A stretch of 34,200 nt of DNA from JBBRCE01 sp038205115 (lineage in GTDB: Bacteria; Planctomycetota; Planctomycetia; Pirellulales; JBBRCE01). Positions 1 to 7,696 of the stretch are shown here, piece after piece. The position numbers were made by a program, and so were the translations under genes. Positions within the stretch are counted from its first letter, which is position 1. Every line of letters starts with the position of its first letter. The stretch lies in assembly GCA_038205115.1 (NCBI GenBank), contig JBBRCE010000051.1:1-34200 (forward strand), in the 5' to 3' direction. The notes under the pieces are model-generated. The model did not search any database. It had not been told where the DNA came from and saw only the letters and a list, made by a program, of their open reading frames with translations.

Positions 1-142
1 GGCAGCGATTTTCGATCCAGCGGTCGAAGCCGGCTTCGGCCAACAGCAGGTTGAGCTTTTGATAAAACGGATGTCCGGCCGATCGCGGCAACATATCCGC
101 GGCCAAAAACAGTTCTTGTTGCAGTTGCTTCCGCTTGCCCAT
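1..142 (-). CDS. Transposase N-terminus (IS1182/IS5-like), cut by window edge
   Basis: Reading the minus strand from an ATG at 142 gives 47 residues starting MGKRKQLQQELF and continuing through HPFYQKLNLLLAEAGFDRW before the sequence runs off the window. This resembles the N-terminal domain of IS1182-type (IS5 superfamily, DUF772-like) transposases, which begin with a short basic stretch followed by an HPFY-KLN-LL-EAGFD pattern. The catalytic DDE region would lie outside the window. An AAGGAG lies about 15 bases upstream of the ATG, a long but possible spacing. Immediately upstream is the tail of an unrelated IS630 transposase, so this element probably landed in or next to an older IS. Family assignment is from memory of the motif and is moderately sure; whether the element is intact cannot be judged. 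Confidence 0.6.
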   Translation of the reverse strand, partial: MGKRKQLQQELFLAADMLPRSAGHPFYQKLNLLLAEAGFDRWIENRC

Positions 143-162
143 CGCCACGGTCAGGTACTCCT

Positions 163-459
163 TTGACTGACATTGCCCACCAGGCCAACAGTTTATCAAC
201 CGCGCGGGAATTGGGAATACTTCAACGGCCTGCTAGGGTGCGCTGGCCCTGGTCTGCCGGCAAACGCATTCGGCTGCACTTTCTGCAGCCGTACTGCCCG
301 GATCACAATCGCATCGAGCGGACCTGGAAAGATCTCCACGACAACGTCACCCGCAACCATCGCTGTCGGACGATGAGTGAGTTGTTGAATCGCGTCAACT
401 CCCACCTGAATGGCCGAAATCAAAACGGCCATCGCTATCCGAAAAGCAAAGCCGCCTGA
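163..459 (+). pseudogene. IS630-family transposase, C-terminal remnant
   Basis: From about position 255 the frame encodes RIRLHFLQPYCPDHNRIERTW followed by a DLHDNVTRNHRC stretch. This is the typical end of IS630/Tc1-mariner-type DDE transposases: hydrophobic strand, PPYCPDHN-like motif, then the catalytic Glu of the DD(D/E) triad in the IER sequence. The N-terminal helix-turn-helix and the first two catalytic aspartates are missing; the residues before about position 250 do not look like the family. The frame ends normally at 459. I read this as a dead remnant truncated at its 5' side, probably by the element whose transposase starts at 142 on the other strand. No terminal inverted repeat was identified. 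Confidence 0.65.
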
Positions 460-489
460 ACTTCGCCTCTGAGAATCACGAAAGGCAAT

Positions 490-1272
490 TTAGGCGGAAG
501 ATTGCGAACTCGGTTGTCCGTCCATCTGCGCGCCTGAGCCGTTTGGTCGTTCGGTTCGCGGAGGCGGACGACGCAAGACATTAATGGCGGCACTCATCGA
601 GTCCGCCACGGGACGCAAGCCGTCGGCAACTTCGCTGGCGACGGCCATTTGCCGTTGAGCAATTTGCTCCGCTTCAACCGCCAATTGCGAGTAGTGGTCG
701 ACCGCAACACCGGAATTTACGGGCGGAGCGCTGGCGATCATTCGCTGACCAGCATTCGCGGACGTCGCGCGGACGTGCGGCTTGACCGTGGCCACGGCCG
801 AGGGTGGCATTTGCACCGTGCCAGCCGTCTGACCGGCCATCGTGCCGGCCGCTTTATCGGCCGTAGCTCCGACTGTGGACTTGTCGCCCGTGGAACGAAT
901 CGGCAACACGCGGTAGACGCCGACGACAATCAGTACCCCCGCCGCCAAAGTGAACAGCGGCCGCAGCCAGGCAACCCAGCGAGCGCCACGCCGAATTGCC
1001 AGACGGATTCGCGGCACCTCGTGCGATTCGAGCACGAGTTCCGCCACCGGCGGAGATTGCAGGAGCTGCGCGCCAACCAAGACGCTCAAATCGTTTTCCA
1101 GCTCGGGCTCAGGGATTTGAGCCAATCCAACGATCATCGATTCGTAAGTCGCCAGCAGGTCGGCACAACGGCCGCAGCGCTCCGCGTGCCCATGCACGAT
1201 CGGGTCGCTGCTGGGCATTCTGCGCTGATCGAGCAAATCGTTAATTCGAGCTTCAAATTGTTGGCAATGCAT
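490..1272 (-). CDS. Membrane-anchored zinc-finger anti-sigma factor
   Basis: A 260-residue protein encoded directly after, and overlapping by 20 bases, an ECF sigma factor. The N-terminus carries the ZAS (zinc-containing anti-sigma) pattern His-x3-Cys-x2-Cys at H29, C33 and C36, which in the family coordinates zinc and clamps the sigma factor. A single hydrophobic helix at about residues 101-125 follows, then a long low-complexity tail rich in Ala, Thr, Pro and Gln that would lie outside the membrane. This is the classic layout for holding a sigma factor at the membrane until an envelope signal arrives. The signal cannot be deduced: the tail has no recognisable sensor domain. Overlap with the sigma gene implies translational coupling and fixed stoichiometry. 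Confidence 0.8.
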   Translation of the reverse strand: MHCQQFEARINDLLDQRRMPSSDPIVHGHAERCGRCADLLATYESMIVGLAQIPEPELENDLSVLVGAQLLQSPPVAELVLESHEVPRIRLAIRRGARWVAWLRPLFTLAAGVLIVVGVYRVLPIRSTGDKSTVGATADKAAGTMAGQTAGTVQMPPSAVATVKPHVRATSANAGQRMIASAPPVNSGVAVDHYSQLAVEAEQIAQRQMAVASEVADGLRPVADSMSAAINVLRRPPPRTERPNGSGAQMDGQPSSQSSA

Positions 1273-1876
1273 GTTTCGCCTCTGTCACCACGCCGCGCAA
1301 GCGGAGCTGTTGAACCAACCCTTGCCGGGCACGATGAACCCACGTTTTGACCGTGCCCAACGGACAGTCCAACAGTTCGGCAATGTCCGCGTAACTCATT
1401 TCTTGTTCATGAAACAACTGGAACGCCATCCGATATTCCGCACGCAGGCCGTCCATTGCCAGCGACACTTCCTCCGCCAGATTTCGCTGCAAATGCTCCG
1501 CGGGAGTGCGATCCGGCATCTGATCGGCCAGATCGGTGCTGGCTAGCCGATTTTTGCGAACGGCGAGCAAACTGCGACAGCGGTTGCCGGCGATGGCAAA
1601 TAGCCAGGGCTCCATTGGCCGCAGACCATCCCACCGCGAAAGGTTACGGATCGCTCGGACCATTGACTCTTGCGTCATGTCTTCGGCATCTTGCCGGTGA
1701 TTAAGCATCCGGTAACACAAACCGAAGACCTGACCTTGAAACCGATTAACGAATTCGCCCACCGCCAACTGATCGCCGGCGGTACAGCGTTTAACCAAGG
1801 CTCGCAGGGAGTCCAGCAAGTCGTCACCCCTGTTTGATTCGTCTCGCGGTTTCAATTCAGTATACCGGAGCCACAA
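1253..1876 (-). CDS. ECF-type RNA polymerase sigma factor
   Basis: The protein (207 residues from the TTG at 1876) has sigma region 2 at about residues 42-106, including the DAEDMTQESMVRAIRNL core-binding and -10-recognition segment. Region 4 is at about 140-190, with the YADIAELLDCPLGTVKTWVHRAR helix-turn-helix that reads the -35 element. There is no region 1 or 3, which defines the ECF (group 4) class. The start is uncertain: a TATACT hexamer lies at 1859-1864 inside the longest frame, and a second TTG at 1819 follows AGGGG by seven bases, giving a 188-residue protein of more usual ECF length. I favour the shorter form slightly. The anti-sigma gene overlaps its 3' end, so it is probably held inactive by that partner; target genes are unknown. 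Confidence 0.88.
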   Translation of the reverse strand: MWLRYTELKPRDESNRGDDLLDSLRALVKRCTAGDQLAVGEFVNRFQGQVFGLCYRMLNHRQDAEDMTQESMVRAIRNLSRWDGLRPMEPWLFAIAGNRCRSLLAVRKNRLASTDLADQMPDRTPAEHLQRNLAEEVSLAMDGLRAEYRMAFQLFHEQEMSYADIAELLDCPLGTVKTWVHRARQGLVQQLRLRGVVTEAKHALPTI

Positions 1877-1932
1877 TCAAAAAGTTTCAGATCAGGTCAA
1901 AAAACTTCATTTGGCGAACGTTCGGCGTCGAA

Positions 1933-2394
1933 TCAAATTCCCAGCAGCTTGGCCAACTGCTCAAGCAAGCCGTCCTGCCCAGTTTTGATTTTTTTGCGCG
2001 CCGTGGGCAGGTCGAAAAACGCGGCGCGATCAATTTCCGGGAATTCTGCCCACCGCCCCGATTTGGGCGGCCATTCCAGTCGGAACGAGTTGCTGACGAC
2101 TGACGCGGGATCGCAATCTTGCTCCAAGGCCCACGCCTGCACGATTTTTCCGCCTTTTTGCTTGATTGGCTGCAGTTCAAAAAACGTACCGCGCGGCACG
2201 ATTCCGGTTTCCTCTTCGAATTCGCGCCGGGCGGCTGAAAACAGGTCTTCGCCCGCTTCCGGCTCGCCTTTGGGAATGGTCCAAACGCCTTGGTCGCGTC
2301 GTGCAAAAAGCGGCCCGCCGGGATGCGCCAGCAAGACTTGCCAGACGTCTTCGTGGCGGCGATAGAGCAGCAATCCGGCGCTCAAGCGAGCCAT
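1933..2394 (-). CDS. Nudix hydrolase
   Basis: A 153-residue protein when started at the ATG at 2394; upstream codons in the same frame would overlap mocA and lack family similarity. A complete Nudix box runs from G43 to I65, with the REFEEETGI core matching REUxEExGU, whose glutamates bind the divalent metal for pyrophosphate cleavage. The N-terminus (MARLSAGLLLYRR) and the VWTIPKGEPEAGE segment resemble small MutT-like NTP pyrophosphohydrolases or diadenosine-polyphosphate hydrolases. Substrate cannot be told from sequence. It follows mocA by 31 bases on the same strand and is probably co-transcribed with xdhC and mocA, though a role in molybdenum cofactor metabolism is only an inference from position. 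Confidence 0.85.
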   Translation of the reverse strand: MARLSAGLLLYRRHEDVWQVLLAHPGGPLFARRDQGVWTIPKGEPEAGEDLFSAARREFEEETGIVPRGTFFELQPIKQKGGKIVQAWALEQDCDPASVVSNSFRLEWPPKSGRWAEFPEIDRAAFFDLPTARKKIKTGQDGLLEQLAKLLGI

Positions 2395-2425
2395 GTTCGA
2401 ATCTTCCGTTGGCAATCGTGCCGAT

Positions 2426-3058
2426 TCATTCGGAGCATAATCGACGGTAATCTTCCGAAGTATCCACATCTTCGGGTCGCGCCAGCGGTCCGCATTCGAT
2501 CTGTCGCGGCGGAAACCAAGTGAGCAGCGTATTTAAGCCCTGTTCAGCGCCGAGCCGATCGATTTCTCCGCGAACCGCCCACGGAAATAGCAGCGGATGC
2601 CCTGGGTGCCCGGCGGCGGTCGGCGCCAGAATTCGTGGTTCGCAAGGGTCGTGTCGCGCAATCAATTGGTCGATGACCGTCGATGCGAGCGTTGGCAGAT
2701 CGGCCGGGGCAACCAGCCACGCGTCCGCCGCGATGGGCTCAAACTGTGTCTCGATAAAATTCAGACCACTGCGAATCGATGCTTTCATGTCGGGCGGCGG
2801 AACATCCGGTTGCCAGACCAGGCAGCCCGCCGCGCGGCAAACATCCGCCAACGGTTGGTCGTCAGGATGCACCACGACTACGGTTCGAGTAACCCGGCTA
2901 TTTTGCCAGGCTGCCAGCGTATGCTCAATCATCGCTCGACCGTGCCACGGCAACAGCAGTTTAGGCTGACCCATGCGAATGCTGCGTCCCGCGGCAGGCA
3001 CAATCGCAAAACAACGTGGCGGAAGCGCGCCGTGACCTTCACGGACGGGACGGCTCAT
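2426..3058 (-). CDS. mocA: Molybdenum cofactor cytidylyltransferase-like nucleotidyltransferase
   Basis: A 210-residue MobA-like NTP transferase. The N-terminal nucleotide-binding signature AAGRSIRMGQPK spans residues 22-33, followed by KLLLPWHG, and a PADLP motif near residue 119 supplies the metal-binding aspartate. A GHPGHPLLFP segment near residue 153 is typical of the MocA/MobA-like branch acting on molybdopterin. MocA proteins attach CMP to Mo-molybdopterin to give the dinucleotide cofactor of xanthine-dehydrogenase-type enzymes. The ATG overlaps the xdhC stop by four bases (ATGA), so the two are translationally coupled. This pairing strongly supports the MocA assignment over MobA. No molybdenum hydroxylase gene lies in the window. 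Confidence 0.8.
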   Translation of the reverse strand: MSRPVREGHGALPPRCFAIVPAAGRSIRMGQPKLLLPWHGRAMIEHTLAAWQNSRVTRTVVVVHPDDQPLADVCRAAGCLVWQPDVPPPDMKASIRSGLNFIETQFEPIAADAWLVAPADLPTLASTVIDQLIARHDPCEPRILAPTAAGHPGHPLLFPWAVRGEIDRLGAEQGLNTLLTWFPPRQIECGPLARPEDVDTSEDYRRLCSE

Positions 3059-4143
3059 GTCTCGCTCGCCACATGAACGCCTTCCGGGCGGCCGGGCACC
3101 AGGCCTTGCCGATTGCGGAAAGAAACTAGTTCGGCCGCGATGCTGACCGAAATTTCCATGACCGTCTGGGAGCCAATGTCGATTCCCACCGGAGCATGCA
3201 CTTGCGACAGCGCCAGCGGCGAAACACCGGCCGACAACAAGTCGTCAAAAATCAGCCGTATTTTTCGCCGGCTGCCAATCATGCCCACGTAGGCCGCGCC
3301 GCGATCGATCAAATGAAACAGCGCTTTTTCGTCGTGATTGTGCCCGCGGGTAACGATCAAGCAGAACGTGCTACCATCGATCGGCAATTCGGGCAGCGCG
3401 CGATCGATGGCGTCGGCAATCCGCCGCGTGGCATGCGGAAATCGCTCGGCCGAAACGTACTCCGCTCGATCGTCAACCACCCAAACTTCGAAATCCAATT
3501 CGGCGGCCAACTTTCCTACGGCCTGTCCGACGTGCCCACCGCCGACGATCACCAGCCGGCAACGCGGCAAAATTGGCAGGTAAGCCACACCGTGTGCGGC
3601 GCTGGGCGCAGGCCGAATGCTCAAATCCGGCAACGATTGCCCAATGGCTGCGACGGCGCGCGCGTCGTTTGCAAACTGCGTGGAGCAAAGCAGTTGGCCG
3701 CAGTGGTCGAAAAGATAATTGACCGGCGACTGTCCGCCGGCCACGCTCGGCTCAAAGGCGATGGCTTCGCACCCGCCGCCACGCGACGAATATAGCTGAA
3801 CCAGATGACGAAAATAGCTGATTGACGATGGCTGCGTCAGCGGGTCGATCAGTACTTGCATCCGACCACCGCAAATGAGACCATCATCCCAGCCATAATC
3901 ACTGTCGAGCTGAAACTTGGCGACTTCAGCCACGCCACCGGCAAGTACGGCCAGTGTTTTGCGTTTGACCTCGGCTTCGACACAACCGCCGCCCAGCGTG
4001 CCGAACTGCGAACCGTCGGCGAAGACCAGCATCGTGGCGCCGGCTTTTTGGGGTGTCGAACCGCGCGTTTCCACCAGCCGACAGTATCCCACCGATCGTC
4101 CGGCATCCACGGCGGTCAGCAATCGCTCGATCATTTCGCGCAT
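3055..4143 (-). CDS. xdhC: XdhC/CoxI-family molybdenum cofactor insertion protein
   Basis: A 362-residue protein with both halves of the XdhC family. The N-terminal XdhC_CoxI domain includes GSTPQKAGATMLV and GTLGGGCVEAEV at about residues 28-60. The C-terminal Rossmann domain has a VIVGGGHVGQAVGKLAAELD dinucleotide-binding loop near residue 198 and a second conserved GMIGSRRK segment near residue 288. XdhC proteins bind the molybdenum cofactor, promote its sulfuration and hand it to xanthine-dehydrogenase-like enzymes. The ATG at 4143 follows AAGAG at good spacing. It is the first gene of a tight operon with mocA and the Nudix gene. The client molybdoenzyme is not encoded nearby, so this is a stand-alone maturation module. 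Confidence 0.85.
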   Translation of the reverse strand: MREMIERLLTAVDAGRSVGYCRLVETRGSTPQKAGATMLVFADGSQFGTLGGGCVEAEVKRKTLAVLAGGVAEVAKFQLDSDYGWDDGLICGGRMQVLIDPLTQPSSISYFRHLVQLYSSRGGGCEAIAFEPSVAGGQSPVNYLFDHCGQLLCSTQFANDARAVAAIGQSLPDLSIRPAPSAAHGVAYLPILPRCRLVIVGGGHVGQAVGKLAAELDFEVWVVDDRAEYVSAERFPHATRRIADAIDRALPELPIDGSTFCLIVTRGHNHDEKALFHLIDRGAAYVGMIGSRRKIRLIFDDLLSAGVSPLALSQVHAPVGIDIGSQTVMEISVSIAAELVSFRNRQGLVPGRPEGVHVASET

Positions 4144-4193
4144 GTCAACTCTTACTCGATAGGGCGACGGCTCGTTTCATTGCGGCGGATAGA

Positions 4194-4592
4194 TCAGGCG
4201 AACGGCGATATCCCAAATGATACCAGCCACAAGATGATGTCCGCAGCAATCGTGGCTGGCTTTGGACATGCAATCCCGAAGACGACAAACCCAGTAGAGC
4301 CGAGAAAAGCCAGCCAGCCAAGTGGAAACCAAATGCTGGCGGCCAGACCGCACACTAGCCAAGCGAGCAAGGCAAGCCCCGCGCCGGCAAATGTGCATTT
4401 CATCGTAAAGCCGATCTGCCGCAGAGTGACGTCCGCTTGGCTCCCGGGAGCGACGTGTTGACGCCATTGTCGGCTCAGCAGCCAAACGAACGCGCAAAAA
4501 CAGCAAAATCGCACTGGGTTACTGCCTGTCACCAGAATGCCCAAGAGCAGGCAAACAAGCGTCGTGGCCGCAAATAGAGATGATAATTTCAC
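4194..4592 (-). CDS. Small integral membrane protein, unknown function
   Basis: A 132-residue protein starting with GTG at 4592. Hydrophobic stretches at about residues 4-21, 26-40, 65-100 and 115-130 suggest four or five membrane segments; the charged loop QWRQHVAPGSQADVTLRQ separates two pairs. Tryptophan, cysteine and leucine are frequent. I do not recognise a family and no enzymatic motif is visible. The gene ends 50 bases before xdhC on the same strand, so it may be transcribed with it, but the spacing and lack of overlap make that uncertain. There is no strong Shine-Dalgarno sequence ahead of the GTG. Confidence 0.5.
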   Translation of the reverse strand: MKLSSLFAATTLVCLLLGILVTGSNPVRFCCFCAFVWLLSRQWRQHVAPGSQADVTLRQIGFTMKCTFAGAGLALLAWLVCGLAASIWFPLGWLAFLGSTGFVVFGIACPKPATIAADIILWLVSFGISPFA

Positions 4593-4675
4593 AACTCGTC
4601 TCGTTCCGCCCTGCCGGTGGCAGCGCGGCCAGCGATCAGCGCCAAGCAGCGCCGCAATTTCCGCGTTACGCTGCG

Positions 4676-5791
4676 CTATTCTTTTTTGCCCGGCTTGCGT
4701 TGCAGGCGCTTGGCGATGCCGGCGTACACGGCTTGAGTGGCTGGGTCTTCGACGCGATCGATGATGCTGCAGTGGTCGAAGTTGGCCAGCACGACATCGG
4801 TCACGCCGTCCAGCCGGCCGCTCTCGACGTTGACGATGCCATCGCTCTGCGGCAGGCTGTCGTTGGTTTCCGTGACCACCGCCTCGACCTTGGTGGCGAC
4901 GAACTTGACGAGCCTAACTTGCTTGGCGGCGTGGGCGGCCAAGTGTACGACTTGCATCTGCGTGTCGGAAAACTTACCGCCCAAGCCGAGGAAAATCGAA
5001 TAGTTGACCCGCGGATTTCGCGGCCGCGCGTTGAGTCGTTTGAGGAATTCCGATTCCGGCGCCATGTCGCCCAGCGCTTCGCCCATGCCGTCTTGCAGGC
5101 AGGCATAGCAACCGTCGGCGCACGTGGCATATCGATCCGAACGCACGACCAACTGCTTGACAACCTCTAGGCCATGACCAAGCCGGGCGCAACTGGTGCC
5201 GTGCGAGGGCGTGGCGACCATCAGCAATTGATCGACATTGCCGGGATCGAGTTTGGCATTCTCAAGGGCTTCGCGGCAAACCAGTCCGCCCATTGAAAAC
5301 GCCAACAGCGTAATCCGGCGATGGGGCTGCTCTCGCCCTACGCGCTTTAGTTCGCTAGAAAGAAAAGCGGCCGAGTCGGCAATTGGTTGATTGAACGGGT
5401 AGCGGAACGCCCCCCAATCCATCTTAAGATCGCGGGCCGGCTTGAGCAGGCTGTCTTCGTCTTCGGCCGACGCATTCCAACCGTGTACAAAGATGACCAA
5501 CGGCCGCGATTCGTCCACAATTAGCGCCAATGGCTTGCCGTTGGCGTCCATTGCGGGACTGGTGGGTTGTTCGAGCTTGATGCCGAACGCGGTCCGGGGC
5601 CGGTCGCCGCTCCACTCCAGGCAGGTCATGCAGCAAGTGCGAAAGCAACCACTGAGCCTCCGGGCTGTCGTGACCTTGATGGGCTCTTCGCTCGTTTGCG
5701 CCGAACTGAGATTGGGCGCAAGCACAGAAACAAGCGTCAATAGCACGAGTACGGATTGGCACGCACGGCGGAATATCACGGGCATCGACAC
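4676..5791 (-). CDS. Exported alpha/beta hydrolase (lipase/PGAP1-like), cysteine-rich
   Basis: A 371-residue protein with an N-terminal signal peptide (hydrophobic stretch at about 12-31, likely cleavage after SSAQ). The alpha/beta-hydrolase fold is shown by the oxyanion-hole motif VIFVHGWN at 99-106, the nucleophile elbow AFSMGGLV with Ser166, and a late His339 in the DHCSII segment; the acid is probably in the QSDG region. It would cleave ester or similar bonds in the periplasm or outside the cell; the substrate is unknown. An unusual feature is a cysteine cluster at C49, C53, C54 and C57, and a second CADGCYAC cluster after the nucleophile domain, which could form disulfides or bind metal. 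The GTG start at 5791 is supported by AGGAGG five bases upstream. Confidence 0.78.
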   Translation of the reverse strand: MSMPVIFRRACQSVLVLLTLVSVLAPNLSSAQTSEEPIKVTTARRLSGCFRTCCMTCLEWSGDRPRTAFGIKLEQPTSPAMDANGKPLALIVDESRPLVIFVHGWNASAEDEDSLLKPARDLKMDWGAFRYPFNQPIADSAAFLSSELKRVGREQPHRRITLLAFSMGGLVCREALENAKLDPGNVDQLLMVATPSHGTSCARLGHGLEVVKQLVVRSDRYATCADGCYACLQDGMGEALGDMAPESEFLKRLNARPRNPRVNYSIFLGLGGKFSDTQMQVVHLAAHAAKQVRLVKFVATKVEAVVTETNDSLPQSDGIVNVESGRLDGVTDVVLANFDHCSIIDRVEDPATQAVYAGIAKRLQRKPGKKE

Positions 5792-5796
5792 CGAAA

Positions 5797-5802
5797 CCTC
5801 CT
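5797..5802 (-). promoter_or_regulatory. Ribosome binding site deciding the GTG start of the hydrolase
   Basis: Read on the minus strand this is AGGAGG, a perfect Shine-Dalgarno core, followed by TTTCG and the GTG at 5791. The in-frame ATG two codons further on would have a longer spacing, so the GTG is the better start. Confidence 0.7.
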
Positions 5803-5932
5803 CAATTCATTTCCGGCAAACATCTGAATTCGTGCCGGTCATCTCGCTTGAACCACTTCCATTGTACCGCGAAATCGCCAGCTCACATGTCTGTTGCCGT
5901 ACCACATCGCGGCGTCACATGGTTTTTGGAAG

Positions 5933-7036
5933 TTACTTTTTTGCCGCAGGCCAACCGGCGCCGCGGGTGAGCGTTTTGATACGACAGAGATACATATTGG
6001 CGGTGATGTAGAGCGTCGAACCATCGTCGCCCCAGTTGCAATTGGCCGTTTTTTCGCCGGTGTCGATTGTGCCGAGATGTTTACCTGCGGCAGTAAATAC
6101 GTGAAGTCCGCCCGGTCCGGTGGCGAAGAGATTGCCGATGGCGTCGACTTTCATGCCGTCTGGCAAACCTTTTTTGCCAGCCTTGCCCCACTCCGTGGCA
6201 TCGAACAGCACGCGCCCTTTGCCCAGCGTGCCGTCGGCAGCCACATCAAAGGCCATCCAAATTGACTTGTCGGCATCCGAGTTCGCCACGTACAGCGTTT
6301 TTTCGTCGGGCGAGAAAGCGATGCCATTCGGCCGCGTCAGGTCTTTGTACAGCAGCGTCACTTTACCATCCGTCGAAAGTCGATAGACGCCGCAAAAATC
6401 GAGTTCCCGCGCCGGATCGTCCATTCGCAACGGCAAGCCGTAAGGCGGATCGGTAAAGTAGAGGTCGCCGTTGGATTTGTAACACAGGTCGTTTGGGCTG
6501 TTGAACCGCTTGCCTTCGTATTTGTCGGCCAGCGTGATCTTCTTGCCGTCTTCGCCCAGCCGCGCGATTCGCCGATCTCCGTGATCGCAGAGCACCAAGC
6601 GACCTTGGTGATCGAGCGTCAGTCCGTTACTGCCGGGTTCTGGGCCGGTGAATGGCTGTTTGCCTGTGTAACCGGCCGGCTTGAGAAACTCTTGGGCGGC
6701 CGTGTCGCCTGGCTTCCACTTCATGATCCGATTGTTGGGAATGTCGGAAAACAGCAGATGCTGATCTTTGGGCACCCAGATCGGTCCTTCCGTCCAAGCG
6801 AAGCCTTCGGCCAATTTTTCAAGCTTGGCATCCGGGGCAATCAGTTTGTCAAATTCGGCCTCTTTGCGAACGATCTGACCGAAGCTGGGATACTGGTGAT
6901 TCATATCGCGCGGGGGCTCGTTGGCGACGATCGGTCCATTGGCACAAGCGCAGCAAACCACGCCCCACGCCAGCAATGATCGTCGGGCGTGAAGGAAATT
7001 GAACGGCAGCGGCAACCATCTTAACGCCATGCGCAT
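5933..7036 (-). CDS. SMP-30/gluconolactonase-family exported beta-propeller protein
   Basis: A 367-residue protein from the ATG at 7036, chosen because GGGAG precedes it by ten bases; the longer frame adds 18 residues without a signal. The first 38 residues form a probable signal sequence with a cluster of cysteines (VVCCACAN), possibly a lipoprotein-like site. The SMP-30/LRE propeller is recognised by EGFAWTEGPIWV (metal-binding Glu), FNSPNDLCY, RPNGIAFSPDEKTLYVANS (Asn and Asp ligands) and LPDGMKVDAIGNLFATGPGG. Family members hydrolyse sugar lactones such as gluconolactone using one divalent metal. Planctomycetes carry many exported copies whose substrates are unknown. It is transcribed divergently from the small gene at 7375 and separated from the hydrolase gene by 141 bases. 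Confidence 0.85.
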   Translation of the reverse strand: MRMALRWLPLPFNFLHARRSLLAWGVVCCACANGPIVANEPPRDMNHQYPSFGQIVRKEAEFDKLIAPDAKLEKLAEGFAWTEGPIWVPKDQHLLFSDIPNNRIMKWKPGDTAAQEFLKPAGYTGKQPFTGPEPGSNGLTLDHQGRLVLCDHGDRRIARLGEDGKKITLADKYEGKRFNSPNDLCYKSNGDLYFTDPPYGLPLRMDDPARELDFCGVYRLSTDGKVTLLYKDLTRPNGIAFSPDEKTLYVANSDADKSIWMAFDVAADGTLGKGRVLFDATEWGKAGKKGLPDGMKVDAIGNLFATGPGGLHVFTAAGKHLGTIDTGEKTANCNWGDDGSTLYITANMYLCRIKTLTRGAGWPAAKK

Positions 7037-7374
7037 CGTAATCGATCTCCCACGGTTGGAACTCAGGCGGTGCAGCTTGGGCCGCTGCAACTCGACTCGC
7101 GATTGATAATCTACGGCCCCCCTAACGTTGGCACAATCATTTTTAGCTGGCGAATTTCGAAAAAGTTTCGAATCGCTTTTTACCTTGGAGCCGTTCAGGT
7201 TTATTTTTCGGAACTGCCAAAAAACTACTCCATGCGGACGGCTTTCCTCCTAAAATAGCTGTCAGGCTGACCGAGCGGAGCAGCCGCGGTTCGGGGAACG
7301 CGTGCGTGGGCGATCATCATCGGCTCATGGCGGCCGCAACCCCGCGGATAGAGTTGGAACGAGGTTTAACAGCG
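7037..7374. other. Divergent intergenic region, no gene seen
   Basis: This 338-base gap separates the minus-strand SMP-30 gene from the plus-strand gene at 7375. It holds an AT-rich stretch at about 7135-7255, unusual beside its GC-rich neighbours, with a 17-bp palindrome at 7156-7172. No convincing reading frame or complete promoter pair was found by eye. Confidence 0.6.
7156..7172. promoter_or_regulatory. 17-bp palindrome, candidate operator
   Basis: The sequence is TTCGAAA, a three-base spacer AAG, then TTTCGAA: two perfect 7-bp inverted half-sites. It sits in the AT-rich centre of a divergent promoter region, the usual place for a repressor site controlling one or both flanking genes. 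The regulator is unknown. The half-sites loosely recall CGAAC/GTTCG-type LexA boxes, but the spacing differs. A hairpin in a leader RNA is the alternative reading. Confidence 0.4.
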
Positions 7375-7614
7375 ATGTCAATTTTTTGTGTGATCGATGA
7401 CAAGCACATTCCGTTGTATCGCGTGATCTGGATTGCCGATACGCCGCACTTCTGCGGTGCCGACGACTGCGAACGCGAGGGCCAATACGAAATTCGCCTG
7501 GAACAAGGCGAGGCCGTCTGGGGTAATCGAGAAGAACGCGACGCCATGCTCGTGGCACTGGAAAACTGGCAAGGCGGAATTGGCCCGGAAGACCCCGAAG
7601 GAGATTGGGATTGA
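7375..7614 (+). CDS. Small conserved protein of unknown function (79 aa)
   Basis: The 79-residue protein starts at the ATG at 7375, preceded by GAGG at ten bases. It is acidic, has a CVIDDKHIPLYRVIWIADTP segment, then HFCGADDCEREGQYE with two cysteines, and ends in a WQGG-PED-GDW tail. It resembles short planctomycete-only proteins that I recall without a function. The HFCGADDC stretch could hint at metal binding together with another ligand, but two Cys and one His are not enough to claim a zinc site. It lies 82 bases ahead of another small conserved gene on the same strand, and the two may form an operon. Confidence 0.6.
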   Translation: MSIFCVIDDKHIPLYRVIWIADTPHFCGADDCEREGQYEIRLEQGEAVWGNREERDAMLVALENWQGGIGPEDPEGDWD

Positions 7615-7696
7615 ATCGGATCAATCCTGCGTGCAACCCAGCCGCAACGATCCAAGCTGATCGGATGCGGGCAGGTTTTCAATAAGGAGAGAGTGC

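Noticed and set aside
649..1350. 233-codon plus-strand frame opposite the anti-sigma gene
   Set aside because: Antisense to the sigma/anti-sigma operon, Arg-rich, no motif.
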